NCBI RefSeq assembly: GCF_030864355.1
Contig: NC_083395.1
Location: forward strand, 496,001 to 560,000
Direction: 5' to 3'
From: Cutaneotrichosporon cavernicola
Taxonomy: Eukaryota > Basidiomycota > Tremellomycetes > Trichosporonales > Trichosporonaceae
Length of the DNA: 64,000 bases
Under the pieces are notes generated by a model. It did not search any database, had not been told where the DNA came from, and saw only the letters and a list, made by a program, of their open reading frames with translations. Below, piece after piece: positions 9,865 to 19,852 of this stretch (positions are counted from its first letter, which is position 1; each line of letters opens with the position of its first letter). Both the position numbers and the translations under genes were made by a program.

Positions 9865-10401
9865 AGCGGGTGGCGGCCCTGCGCATCTACGACAGTCGTG
9901 GTTATTCGCGTACTGTAAAAGTATCAGTACGTTGTATCTGTTTCACTCATGTAGAGTGTTTATAGAAGCCTATCTCCCCCATGGAGCCCTCGTCGGTTCT
10001 ACTGGTTAGTCCAGACATCTGGGCCCACTTATACTGCACAAAGCCGACTTCGCAACTGGACCTCTACCTCTCTGTTGGTCCCAACAAAGTGAGCCTGAAG
10101 CGCTACGAAGACCCTCATCCATGATCTGCCTTACACATTTCTAGAACAAAACGGCGCCGCTGATGTCAGTGACACTCTGGAACTAACCACGCCACCCGTG
10201 TTGTCTCACAGCAAACAGGGAGGAGATTTGTTCTGTTTCCAGAGCCTCGAAGTCTTGTGACCGGTCGAAGGCTATGCTCACTGCTCGCGCTTCGCATAGC
10301 CTACAGCTCGTAACGTGATACTCTTCATACTCCTTCTGCTCTTTTCCATAAGGCTTTCATCTCCCCAACCTGCCCGCCATTAGCCCAGAACCGAGGCAAA
10401 G
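9865..10401. other. Intergenic with a hairpin
   Basis: No supported gene and no trace of the shared N-terminal block, although the next gene lacks that block. A perfect 9-bp inverted repeat lies at 10269-10302. Confidence 0.5.
10269..10302. repeat. Inverted repeat, 9-bp stem with 16-nt loop
   Basis: Arms AGGCTATGC (10269-10277) and GCATAGCCT (10294-10302) are perfectly complementary. The hairpin lies about 100 bases before the start of the RING gene at 10402, in its promoter or leader. Confidence 0.7.
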
Positions 10402-11026
10402 ATGTTCAGACGCTCCTCCAGCCGTGCATCCCGCAGCACTACCCGCTCCAGCGCCGGGCCAAACCTCACTGCGTCCCACCTCCAAATCGAAGTCGACAGG
10501 GCCGCTGCAGTAGCTGAAGCTCTCTCCCGCGCGGCGGCCATCGAGGCCGAGCGCATCGTTGACGCAGTGGACGCAGCTGAGGCCATCCATGCTGCCGCCC
10601 TCGTCGAAGCCACCCAAAGGGCTGAGCGGTCATGCTGTCTGACGCATCAGGCGGCCTTGGAAGATGCGGTGACCCAGGCGTTCGCTCTCGTGGAATCGGT
10701 TGTGGAAACAGCCGTTGCGGAGGCGGTCGCTGAGGCTATTGCCAAGGAACGGGCAGAGGCAAGGGAACGAGCGGACGCAACCGAATACGGTGGTATCTGT
10801 GTCGTATGTCGTGATGAGCTGGTCAACCAGATGCCCTTCAAGTGCCCTCACATCCTCTTGTGTCACGGTAAGTGGTGCCTTGGCGACTCTGACCCAGACT
10901 GCGCCCTACGTGTCGTCGAATCCAGGAGGGGATGCCCGTGGTGTAAGGTCACGGACGTGCATCCGTGAGTGCTGGTTGGGGCGTACTAACAGCAGCGCGG
11001 CCAAGTGGCGAGTGTACCTGCCATGA
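10402..11026 (+). CDS. RING protein of the cluster lacking the N-terminal block
   Basis: Three exons (10402-10867, 10898-10964, 10996-11026), 187 residues. The N-terminus is a basic Ser/Arg-rich stretch (MFRRSSSRASRS), followed by about 90 Ala/Glu-rich residues likely to form a long helix or coiled coil. The block found in the other RING members is absent, and I see no decayed copy upstream. RING ligands are Cys133, Cys136, Cys148, His150, Cys154, Cys157, Cys168 and Cys171. The tail is KWRVYLP. Exons 2 (67 nt) and 3 (31 nt) have exactly the lengths seen at 15155. Putative E3 ligase that may recognise partners differently from its relatives. Confidence 0.8.
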
Positions 11027-11898
11027 GAGGGGAGCTTGAGTGAGGAATGATCTAAGAGCGGGGTGGCAACTGCATGTACTGTACCTGTGATCGTTTCCGA
11101 AGCGGACTGGGTGGCAAATGGCAACCACTGAAGGTCCAGTACGTAACCGGTTGCCAGCTCACCAGCCAATCCGAGACAATACTGATGCCATCAAAATACG
11201 GGAATGCCGCGCATACCGTAAAGTAAAATCTAAGGTAAAATCTAAGGTACAGCTTAGATTGGTTGGGTGATTGCAGCAGCTGTCGAGTTGCACCAGCAGC
11301 AGGTTGATTTGCTCGGAGCAGTTCGGCCGTAGGTGGAAGCAGGTCGATGGTCGATGAAGTCATTGTGGCGATGCCCGGACCTGAAACGCAGAGACCAATC
11401 CATTACAGTACCACCAAGATTGAGCCCGTCAGGTCGATGATGCATTCTCGTAAGCTTGTCAACAGTATGAAGAAACGCAGGTCTGCCAATCACACTCATC
11501 GCGGCCGCTGCTTACTGTGCAGAGCATATCTCAGCTGACGGTGGCTACGTTCCTGACTCTTGCTCCGACGGCAGTGCTTTCGGCCACATGACAGATCCAA
11601 CCCTAGATAACAACTCAACCTTACCATCAGCAAACCAGCAAGCTCCAGCAGTCCGGACCTTACACTACTGGATATGCTGGGCACAGCTTATGTTCTCTCA
11701 AGAGTTACACTTCCGTACCCCGAGTCCCGACGTAACCGAGCTAACTCTACTCACTCCACTCCACTTCTGTCGAGCACAGCAGTCGACATGGCCTTCACCT
11801 GCCCAAGCATCTATTTTACCTACACCAGCATCTATTTTATCGCCACTTACTTCCTACTGAAACTTATCAGTATCATTTGACTACTCACACTCGACACC
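11027..11898. other. Intergenic between RING genes
   Basis: No supported gene. It holds small local duplications: a repeated gtaaaatctaag motif near 11220-11247 and a repeated agcatctatttta (11806 and 11827). Confidence 0.5.
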
Positions 11899-14055
11899 AT
11901 GCTCTACAAGGCTTTCAAAGAACGCCTTGAAGCCAACCTGGCTTGGGAGGGCCTGAGCGTCGATGCCCTCGCCACCAAGCCATGCTTCAACCAGCTCAGC
12001 TCCAGGATGCAGACCCAGGTCTGCAATGCCCTTGTGGCAGCCCAGGACCCAGCTTGGGACGATGCGCACCCGGGTACGCGAATGTCTCACATTACCAACG
12101 CATTCAAGAACCGCTGGACTCCGTCCCACCTCTTGTTCGCCATAGCCGATCGGGCTGCCACCGAGTCCGAGGACGAAGCCCACAAGATTGCTCAGAGGAT
12201 GGGGGTCACCTCCACCACGGTCTACACAGCTTTCAAAAAGCGCCTTGAAGCCAATCTGGCGAAAAAGGGGTTTGACATTGACGCCCTCGCCACCAAGCCA
12301 TGCCTCAATCAACTTGGCTCCCGGATGCAGGCAAACATTTACAAGGCTCTTATGGCCACAGAGGACCCCGCGTGGGACCACCCACGTTCTGTTAACCACA
12401 CTTCCCCCATCACGGACGCCCTCAAGAAAGGCTGGACTCCGTCGCACCTCATGTTCGTCATTGCCGACAGAATGGCCAGGGTGGCCGAGGAGGAGGCACG
12501 AAAGATTGTTGAGGGGACGGTAGACGCGGCCGCCGCGGCGGCCCCTCGAATGGCGACGCCTCTTTCGGTAGTGACGGGGGCGAGGGCTGATGCCGTACCT
12601 GCGACAGCGGCGGTGCCTCCGATAGCTGCGGCTGCGAGGGCAACGGCAGCACCTGCAACAGCAGCGGTACTTGCTACAGCGACGATCCCCGTACAAACGG
12701 TGGCTCCCGCTACACCGACAGGCCTGATGGGCCCAGCTCTTCCTGTGAAGACAGCCGCCCTCATTAACGCTCTCAGGCACTCTATTGCAGCCGTCGAGGT
12801 CGCGGTGGACCGATTGGAGACGATGGCTGCTCCATTCCAAAACCAACCTCAGAGGCCCGGTTCGATCCACGACACCACAAACGACGCCCATGTCACTTCC
12901 ATGGAGGCCTCTTCAATGATCGACGCCCGGTTAAAGGCAGCCTTCCAGGCCGCAAACTATGCAGCAAGTGGAGGGCACCGGTATGCCACCGAGATGGCGT
13001 TGGGCGAGATCCAACGCTTCTCGGACCAACGGCTCGCATCGTCTCTGATTGAGGGTGCACAGGCGGCCGAGAAACGCTTGGCTGCCAGTCTGGTCGACGC
13101 CGAGCTTCAATCCTGCATGCGGTTACAGGCTGCGTTGACGGCCTCACAGAAGGTTGTGGCGGGCGGAGCAGAAGTTTGGGTACGCCGTGCAGAGGCCGCC
13201 GCAGAGCAGCGCATCACTGCAGCGGTGCTGAAGGCGAAGGAAGACACTCGCCGCCAGGTACAGGAAGAGATTATCAAGCCAATGGAGGAGGAAAGGCGTC
13301 TCGCGACCCAGCGCATGGAGGGGATGATGGAAGAAGGTGAGGCTGATCTGAAAAGGAGCTGACTCCAGCACTGGCAGATGCCGAACGGCGGAATGAGTGG
13401 GCCTTGAGGAAATCACAACAGGACGCGGATAAGCGCATGGCGGCTACTTTGAAAGAGGCTGCAAGAGCAACGGACGCGAAGGTGATGGCAGCAGTGATGG
13501 ATGCAGTGGAGGTGACTACCGCCGCCGCCGACGCACGCGCCGTTGGCGCACTTATGAGGGCCGATGAAATGGCTTACCAATACACCAGTGAGATCAAGTC
13601 GTTGAAGACCACCGTTGCCAATCACCAGGCAGACCTTGCAAAGGCGAGGGAGACCTACGCGACATCGGTTAGCACCATGCGGAGAAATATCGCCATTGAA
13701 TCGGAGAAGTTGAGGGCAGATCTTCTCAAGGAGAGACAAGAGCTGGCGATCATGAGGTATTCTTGTCCACGGAAGGGGGCGGAGACGTCAGCACAGGTAG
13801 AACAGGAGGGTGGCAACACCTGTATCATCTGCCTCGATGGCCCGGCGGACCAAATGCCCTTCCAGTGCCAACACGTCGTCATGTGCTTTGGTATGTTACG
13901 TCTTTGCTGAAACTGACGCCAGGATGTTCGGAGCGCATCGTCCGGGATTCGCAACGCTGCCCGTTCTGCGTTGACCGGAAACCCCGCCCGTGCGTATGGT
14001 GTTCGATAGAGCTGACTTCAGAAAGGCGCAGTGGCGTGTGTTCCTCGCGGCGTGA
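11899..14055 (+). CDS. Large RING protein with two tandem N-terminal blocks and long Ala-rich helices
   Basis: Four exons (11899-13336, 13369-13890, 13923-13989, 14022-14055), 686 residues, by far the largest member. The first intron (32 nt, branch ctgac) is unique to this gene; it removes a stop and joins two long frames. Residues 1-100 and 108-204 are two copies of an extended block region, each with AFK[EK]RLEANLA, ALATKPC and a second conserved part WTPSHL. Residues 205-270 are Ala/Pro/Thr-rich. About 280-590 are Ala/Glu/Arg-rich, probably a long coiled coil. RING ligands are Cys631, Cys634, Cys646, His648, Cys652, Cys655, Cys666 and Cys669, and the tail is QWRVFLAA. Putative E3 ligase, perhaps oligomeric. 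Confidence 0.82.
11911..12510 (+). repeat. Internal coding duplication, about 318-bp period
   Basis: The sequence from 11911 recurs from 12229 with clear nucleotide identity, e.g. a shared stretch encoding DALATKPC. It produces the two block copies of the large RING protein. The identity suggests a relatively recent in-gene duplication. The 3' limit is approximate. Confidence 0.85.
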
Positions 14056-15154
14056 ACCGTTCCAGAACACCACGCGAATCTATCCTACATGTTTAGACAC
14101 GCCGCCTCTCGAAGTCCGAAGCCAATGCTGCGGACGAGACCACATACCCCGCGCCGACAACAGTTTCAATATGCTTCCATGGACAGCGCCTGGGCGACAC
14201 TCTGGTCCTATTCCGGGACAAGGATCACGGGCAATATGAAGCAGGGCGGACCGCAGCATTGGGTCATGCACGTGGGCAACAGTGGAGATGGCACGGGCAC
14301 GGTGATATCACCGAAGGGGTGGTGTGCCCTATGTTCTGATGGTGAGGTGAGAAGTCCTCGAGAGACAGAGGGTGTAGAGAGGGAGGGGGTGAGAAGTGCG
14401 ATTACTCATAGTTGGGATGAGTCATAGTGGATATTGTGCAATTGTCCAAGTAATCAATTTGTTAAATGTTAAGTACCTTACCAAAGAGATAGATGAGGTC
14501 TGGAAAACACAACACAGACTTTCATGTCTCCTCTCCTCTGGAACTGTAGAACACTGTACACTCAACTTTGGTAAACTTACCACGTTGCCAATTGCCACTT
14601 GACCAATACTATGTGTTATATACTCAAGGGCAAACCCCACTTCAGTTCTTCTTCATTACTCACCACTCCCTACTCTACTGAACACCGTCACCTGTACGAG
14701 CCCCAAGGCTTCATCACAATATCCACCTCCTCACCGTTTGTTTGAGCATATGCCTACACATTGCTATATACGTCCTCTGCCATACTAATCATCACTGGTA
14801 TTAGGGGAGATAAACGCGCAACTTTTTCATCGTGGAATGAGTGTGGGAAAGAAGAATGGAGAAGGACAATGACGAATCCGCCATGGTTGTTAAGGATGAG
14901 GACGGAACCCGACGCCTTCAGGATTCGGCTTGTAGCCGAAGGCCCACAGGTTGGAAGTCTCTGAGATCTGAGAAGCATAGATAACATATCACGTGTTCCT
15001 TACGCCGGGTTGCAGACTGCATTAAGCCTCAAAAAGGGAGATTGCGAGTCGAACGACAATCAAATTGGCAGGAGACTTTTAGCCAAAAACGTTTCTCATC
15101 TTCCTCTTCCTCCCTTCATTCATTACTCATTCACCTTCTTGCGCGGGCGGCATC
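14056..15154. other. Intergenic, about 1.1 kb
   Basis: Short frames (for example at 14089) have no family match. A tgttatatactc element near 14611 starts a leader-like CT/CA-rich stretch but is 540 bases from the next ATG. No gene is supported. Confidence 0.5.
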
Positions 15155-16013
15155 ATGCTCTTCTCCCAGTTCCACGAACGTCTTGAACACAACCTAGCGA
15201 AGCACAACCTCAGCGTCAAGAGCCTCCTCGACATGTACGACTTCCCAAACCTTCCCAGGTCAATCCAACTCAATGTCATGAACAGATTCCACGACTCGCT
15301 GGAGCCGCAATGCCGCCGCAGATCCAGCTGCGGGGTGAGGATGCTAGAAGAGTCCCTGGAACAACAGGTTTCGCCCTCGTTGTTTCTCTGGAGAGCCTCT
15401 GTGTTTGTTGCCACTCGGGCCGAGGCTGCCGCTAAAATTCGAGTGGAAAAGCAAGGGACTCAAGCGGCTGAGGACGCAATCTCCAAGGTGAAGCAGGTGG
15501 CAGAGTTTCAGAAGAAAGTGGCAATTACCAGAGCTCTGGGACGAGCGAAGCGCGAGGCTGCCGCTGAGCGTGCCCAAGCGGTACTGCTAGTCAAACAGCA
15601 GGCTGTGCGAAGCACTTTCGCGGCTGTCCTTAAAGCTGTGGCCTCCGGACGGGAGAGGCTCACCCAGGCCATCGAGGCAGAGCGGCAGCAGCACCGATTA
15701 GCCCTCGAGAAAGCAATGGGTTCGGCTGCAGCGGAGAAAGCCCTTGCGCTTGGGAAGGCTGTCGACGCCGCACGAGCCTGTATCGTGTGCTACGAGGACC
15801 AGGCGTCACAAATGCCGTACACTTGCCAGCACGCGATGTTTTGCAATGGTGAGTTCGTGTCATTGAAATAGCTGACGTCAGGATGCGCAGTACGCATCGT
15901 ACATGCTAAGAACGGGTGTCCAATCTGCCACAGAAGGAGTGTCCGTCCGTAAGTTCCCCCGATGTGACGGTGCTGACTTCAGTAAGAAGAAGTGGCGCGT
16001 GTTCCTCCCGTAA
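15155..16013 (+). CDS. RING protein of the cluster, shared N-terminal block, C3HC4 RING
   Basis: Three exons (15155-15848, 15882-15948, 15983-16013), 263 residues. It starts at ATG 15155 directly with the shared block (QFHERLEHNL to NRFHDSL, standard spacing, no gaps). Residues 85-205 are Ala/Glu/Lys/Arg-rich and probably helical. RING ligands are Cys209, Cys212, Cys224, His226, Cys230, Cys233, Cys244 and Cys247, all canonical. The tail is KKKWRVFLP. It is the clearest full-length member and the best reference for the family. Putative ubiquitin ligase by fold; localisation is unknown and no targeting signal is seen. Confidence 0.84.
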
Positions 16014-16547
16014 CCTGCTTATTGGATGCGGACGGCTAGATGGAGTTGTATAGAGTAGAGAAACCCCCTGTAGAGAGCTCGCCGTTGCAGATCTGGTGCC
16101 ATGAAGTTGACGACAGCTTCCCTTGAAACTATTCTCTTATATTCGTCAACTTCAGAGTGTGTGCCGTAACTTGCGAGACAGTGCAAAGTGAAGAGAAACA
16201 ACTGAATTGCGCGAGGGCCATCTTCCTTACACCACCTCCTTCCGCCTTCCCTGCCTTCCATTGGGCACTTCTGAATGTGGGGTTGTTCCCATTCCCTCCT
16301 ACCAACTCTCAGCTCTGCTCCAACTCCTAGATCGGAAGAGTACCGCCCCCGACGCTTCGAGGGCCACGCTGGAAGCGGTCGTCCCCTGTACCGCTCTCGT
16401 GGATAAATCGTTCTGGCCAGGCTGCCAGGAAAGCGCAGACGCCGTGCGCCGGTCTATGGTTAGTGTATGTTAATATTTCAAACGATCTTGTTCTGTCGTG
16501 TTGTTCCCTGCGGGAATCTCACGTGCCTGAAAATGCATAGACTTTCA
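16014..16547. other. Intergenic between the RING cluster and tRNA-Phe
   Basis: No supported protein gene. This stretch marks the right border of the paralogue cluster. Confidence 0.5.
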
Positions 16548-16633
16548 GACGCTTTAGCTCAGTGGGAGAGCGAGCGAGTGAAGCGTACATCGCCCAGTTC
16601 GTTCGGTCGTGTGTTCAATCCACACAAGCGTCA
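16548..16633 (+). tRNA. tRNA-Phe (GAA) with a 14-nt intron
   Basis: A full cloverleaf folds. Acceptor stem GACGCTT pairs with AAGCGTC (16626-16632) and the discriminator is A. D stem is GCTC/GAGC, anticodon stem AGCGA with TCGTT (one G-U pair), T stem GTGTG/CACAC with loop TTCAATC. The anticodon loop reads GTGAAG, placing GAA at 16580-16582. An intron lies one base 3' of the anticodon (16584-16597), the usual eukaryotic position. The A box (TAGCTCAGTGG) and B box are present, and a T5 Pol III terminator follows at 16655. The D loop is short (7 nt). Confidence 0.88.
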
Positions 16634-16654
16634 GAGCTGCTCGAGGAGCATGTC

Positions 16655-16659
16655 TTTTT
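16655..16659 (+). terminator. Pol III terminator of tRNA-Phe
   Basis: A run of five T lies 22 bases after the tRNA 3' end, the standard RNA polymerase III stop signal. Confidence 0.65.
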
Positions 16660-16748
16660 GGGCTGGCCAATGGGGGAGCTTCACAGTAACATATATGATC
16701 TATCTCTCAATGCAGCGTTCCGTAAGCACCATTTACTCTTGTGGCGTT

Positions 16749-17318
16749 TTATGCTCCGCGCGCCTGGTGATACTGGGGCTCTTCGGCAACGCTGCGCTTA
16801 TCGTTGTCCCGGCGCATAAGAGCGGACTCGCACTTGGTCCAATAGGGCACACACTTATCGGTGCACCAGTACCAACCAGACTGACAATTGGGCGGGGCAG
16901 GAGCGCAAACTGGAGCGCCATCGCGCCACAGGAGCACATCGGTGTCGGCACAAGTGCGGATCTGGCGCTTGGGGTTACGGGCCGAGTCAGAGTCGGCACG
17001 GGCCTTGGGCGTGATGGAGGGGTACTTGGGATTGAGCTCAGGCTCGGGTGAACGCGCGGCGAGATCGGTGGGGAGTGGGTTAACGGGCTCGCTGGAAGCA
17101 TCGCACTTGTCCCAGTACGGGATACACTTGTCGGTGCACCAGTACCATCCGCTCTGGCAGAGAGGGGCGAGGGGACCGCAGATCGGAGCGTCGGCGGCAG
17201 CGGACCAGTACAGCACCTGGTCGTCCGGACAGGTAGGGGTCTGGCGCGCGACAATGTCGGGAAGTGGGGCCGCCAAGGCGGGGACGAGGAGGACGAGGGC
17301 GAGAGTGAGGGCGAGCAT
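16749..17318 (-). CDS. Secreted protein with two Cys-rich repeats
   Basis: 189 residues from ATG 17318, which starts a clear signal peptide (MLALTLALVLLVPALAAP). An in-frame ATG at 17405 would put 29 residues before the signal, so the inner start is preferred. Two repeats of about 45 residues share the core CQSGWYWCTDKC[IV]PYW.KC. Each is preceded by a variable part with D-x-[VL]-L-[YW]-W and two more Cys, so each repeat could form disulfides. Between and after the repeats are dibasic sites (KR), which a Kex2-type protease could cut. No membrane anchor is seen. The role is unknown; the layout would suit a secreted small Cys-rich protein. Confidence 0.75.
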   Translation of the reverse strand: MLALTLALVLLVPALAAPLPDIVARQTPTCPDDQVLYWSAAADAPICGPLAPLCQSGWYWCTDKCIPYWDKCDASSEPVNPLPTDLAARSPEPELNPKYPSITPKARADSDSARNPKRQIRTCADTDVLLWRDGAPVCAPAPPNCQSGWYWCTDKCVPYWTKCESALMRRDNDKRSVAEEPQYHQARGA

Positions 17319-17931
17319 GGTGAGGCTTGCGAGAGAGAGCTTGGGGGAGAGCTGGGGCGAGAGTGTGAGGATGGGGTAAAGAATCTTTAAAGTAATGCAT
17401 GGCATTGGTAGCGGATCGGTAGAGAGTTATTCCTGGATGATAAGCAGCATCGCTATGAATGCTTACCAACATGGTCAGTCAGCGTTAGTGATGCGATGCG
17501 GCCTTGTTCGCATACCGTATGGTCGCCGATTTTCGCGCCTCCTGTGTTGTGTACGGAACCGCAGTACTCAGTGTTACCGCGACCGAGCAAGCAGCGCATT
17601 GGTCAGAATCTTCACACGGCTTACTGCTGGCCAGCATGATCAATTTGTCCAGTACCAGCATGTTGTCGGCGTCCATCTTGGCGTCCATCTTGTACAGCTC
17701 TAGGAACAAAAGTTGTGACTGAGAGTGGTAGAATGGCAAGATTCCAGTTTTGACCAACGAGGCAAGATTCCAATGTACTGTATCCATCCGATGACCCCGG
17801 GATTATGAGCCGAAACTCTGTTTCAATTCCGGTGCTGCCAAGTCTTGACTTGCTCACAGCTCTTACAGTTACAGTACCTGCCATTCTTTGCATAGCCTTC
17901 TAATCCTCTGACGTACGTCATACGTCATACG
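17319..17931. other. Intergenic between two minus-strand genes
   Basis: Promoter side of the secreted-protein gene. A short acgtac/gtacgt palindromic tract with repeated tacgtca lies near 17911-17934, beside the stop of the next gene. No other gene is seen. Confidence 0.5.
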
Positions 17932-18902
17932 TCATGGGGCGCGCCGCTCAACGCGCCATGGTGCGCCCTCGCTGTTGCGAAGGTACACGAAGCGGTCATG
18001 CAGGCGGCTGGGCTGGCCTGCCCAGAACTCGACTTCACTGGTGTCAGCTGTTCTGGGTCAAGGCTACTGAGTATATGCACTCACGTTGGAACGACGCGGA
18101 ACCCTCCCCACCCCGGAGGGCAGGGTACGTCCTTGTCCTCAAACTGAGCCTCTGCTTTCTGCACCGCAGCCTCGAGCTCTCCTTCTTCCACAACAGAGCT
18201 CTGTGCGCTTGCCCATGCACCGATGCGACTTTTCCTTGGCCGTGAAGCAAAGTATTCCTCACTATCGGCCTTTGACACCTTCTCCACAGCGCCCACCACT
18301 CGAACTTGGCGTGCAACTTCGCGCCAGTGCAGTGCGAGTGCTGCGTGTGGATTCGCCTCTAGCTCTGCACCTTTACGCGAAGCGTAGTTTGTGAAGAAGA
18401 GGAAGCCGCGGTCGTCCACTTCCTTGAGGAGGACGGCGCGTGCACTTGGCACACCTGATGGGGTGGCTGTACATAGGGTCATGGCTTCTGGCTCGCGGAC
18501 AGTGGCGAGGGCATCGTCGAGCCACTTGCGAAAGAGGGTGAAAGGATCGGTGGGGAGGTTGTCGCGGGTGAGTCGCTCTGCATGGTATTGATGATGCGAG
18601 GTGAGTTTTAGACCTTTTGGAGTAGACTCTGAGTGTTCCGAGATGGTGTTGACGTCGAGAGCCGAGGTTAGGTTGCGAGTGAGTGTGGGGGCGACTGGAG
18701 GTGAGCGTGCCGTAATGTAGGCGAGGTTGGGTGTGACATGGAGTCGTGGTCTTTGAAGTAGGAACATTGCTGAGCGAGTTGGAACGAAGTTGGATAGGAT
18801 CGAGGTGGGTTTGAGTATGACTTTGGGAGGGAGGGGGATAAGCAGAGGTTGGAAGGGAAGGTGGGCAGCAGTAGGAGGCTTGGTGCGACCTTCAGGGTCC
18901 AT
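17932..18902 (-). CDS. PDX3: Pyridoxamine 5'-phosphate oxidase
   Basis: Oxidises pyridoxine or pyridoxamine phosphate to pyridoxal 5'-phosphate with FMN, the last step of vitamin B6 synthesis and salvage. Two exons (18902-18085, 18037-17932), 307 residues. Family motifs are [42 protein letters not shown] and the C-terminal [12 protein letters not shown], ending in WRVERRAP where the family usually has RLAP/RLSP. The frame has about 100 residues before the catalytic core, longer than yeast Pdx3. A later Met (about residue 46, MFLLQRPRL) may be the real start and could begin a mitochondrial presequence. The reaction is certain by homology; the start is not. Confidence 0.9.
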
Positions 18903-19852
18903 GATCCGACTACTTGGGCTAAATTGTTTGGGTCCATGAGTATTCAGGGAAAAGACCAGTTGTTTTGTTCATCAACAAGCCATCTTATGAGGAATATCAG
19001 ATTATTAAACCCTGGACTCGATGGCTAAAGGTTCGACTCTCACTGATAACATGCCGTCACTTTAATCTACTCCCTATCCTGCATGTTGCACTGACTCTTA
19101 ATGGTCGTGCATCAGGCATTATCAAGTCCAGTGACCTAAAATAATCCCGCCCTCATGGCACTTGGGGACCACCCTTGCCCGACCTCACTTGCCCCTGAAC
19201 AATCATCCTCTCAGCGGCGCGGCCCGGCGATTGAGGTCATGTAGACTGAGGGAATCGCGGAAAAAAAGAAATCAGCCGTGGTATGACCCGCCATGTCCTC
19301 CTTAATCGTGGCGCTCATGTTACCTTCCCGTGCCCTCCTTTTCCATGTACGACGTCAGTCACCCCCTTATTCTCCCATTCCTCCATCAACTGCCGAACTA
19401 ATCAAGCGGCTTGTCGTGTGGGAAGGATATCAACACAGATTGGGGTCTTGTACGCAGGTGAACCCATTGCCAGACCAGTTGCCGTTACCTCTGGCCCAGT
19501 CTTGGATTAGCTACCCATGCCACGGGTTGACTTTTCCTTTCCATGCTGTAATGTTGACAAAGGCACCCTCGATCTCGGTACAGCCATGCTGTTTAGTCGA
19601 CCCACCATACCAACTAGGGTATAGGCCATCCCCCTCCCACGCCCCTTCCCCTGCCCCTGTCCCTGTTCCGATCCACCACCATCCACCCACTTGGTACTGT
19701 AAGAGAGTGACTTGGTGTCATACAAACAAACCACTGTAACGCACCTCCAAACTCCCAACTCTTTCATCTTTCCAACACTCCTATCATCATTCCCCCCCCC
19801 TTGTTATCAGCAGCCGTGCGTTCTACCGCTACCCTTCCGACACGCCGACCCC
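18903..19852. other. Intergenic between divergent genes
   Basis: Shared upstream region of PDX3 (minus) and the membrane-protein gene (plus). No gene is supported. A 5' exon of the membrane protein could hide here, because its current N-terminus lacks a signal peptide. Confidence 0.45.

Noticed and set aside
11881..12891. 336-residue minus-strand frame over the large RING gene
   Set aside because: Repeats in it mirror the block duplication of the plus-strand gene, and it lacks any motif of its own. The plus strand has paralogues in the same frame.
13404..13910. Stand-alone RING gene starting at 13404
   Set aside because: A 32-nt intron joins it in frame to the 11899 frame, and the apparent start is not an ATG; it is the second exon of the large RING gene.
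14089..14427. 112-residue plus-strand frame after the large RING gene
   Set aside because: No similarity to the block or RING family, and it starts 34 bases after the RING gene stop, in its likely 3' untranslated region.
18965..19060. tRNA-like B box (ggttcgactc) near 19031
   Set aside because: No T stem forms around it and no A box or acceptor stem is found upstream.
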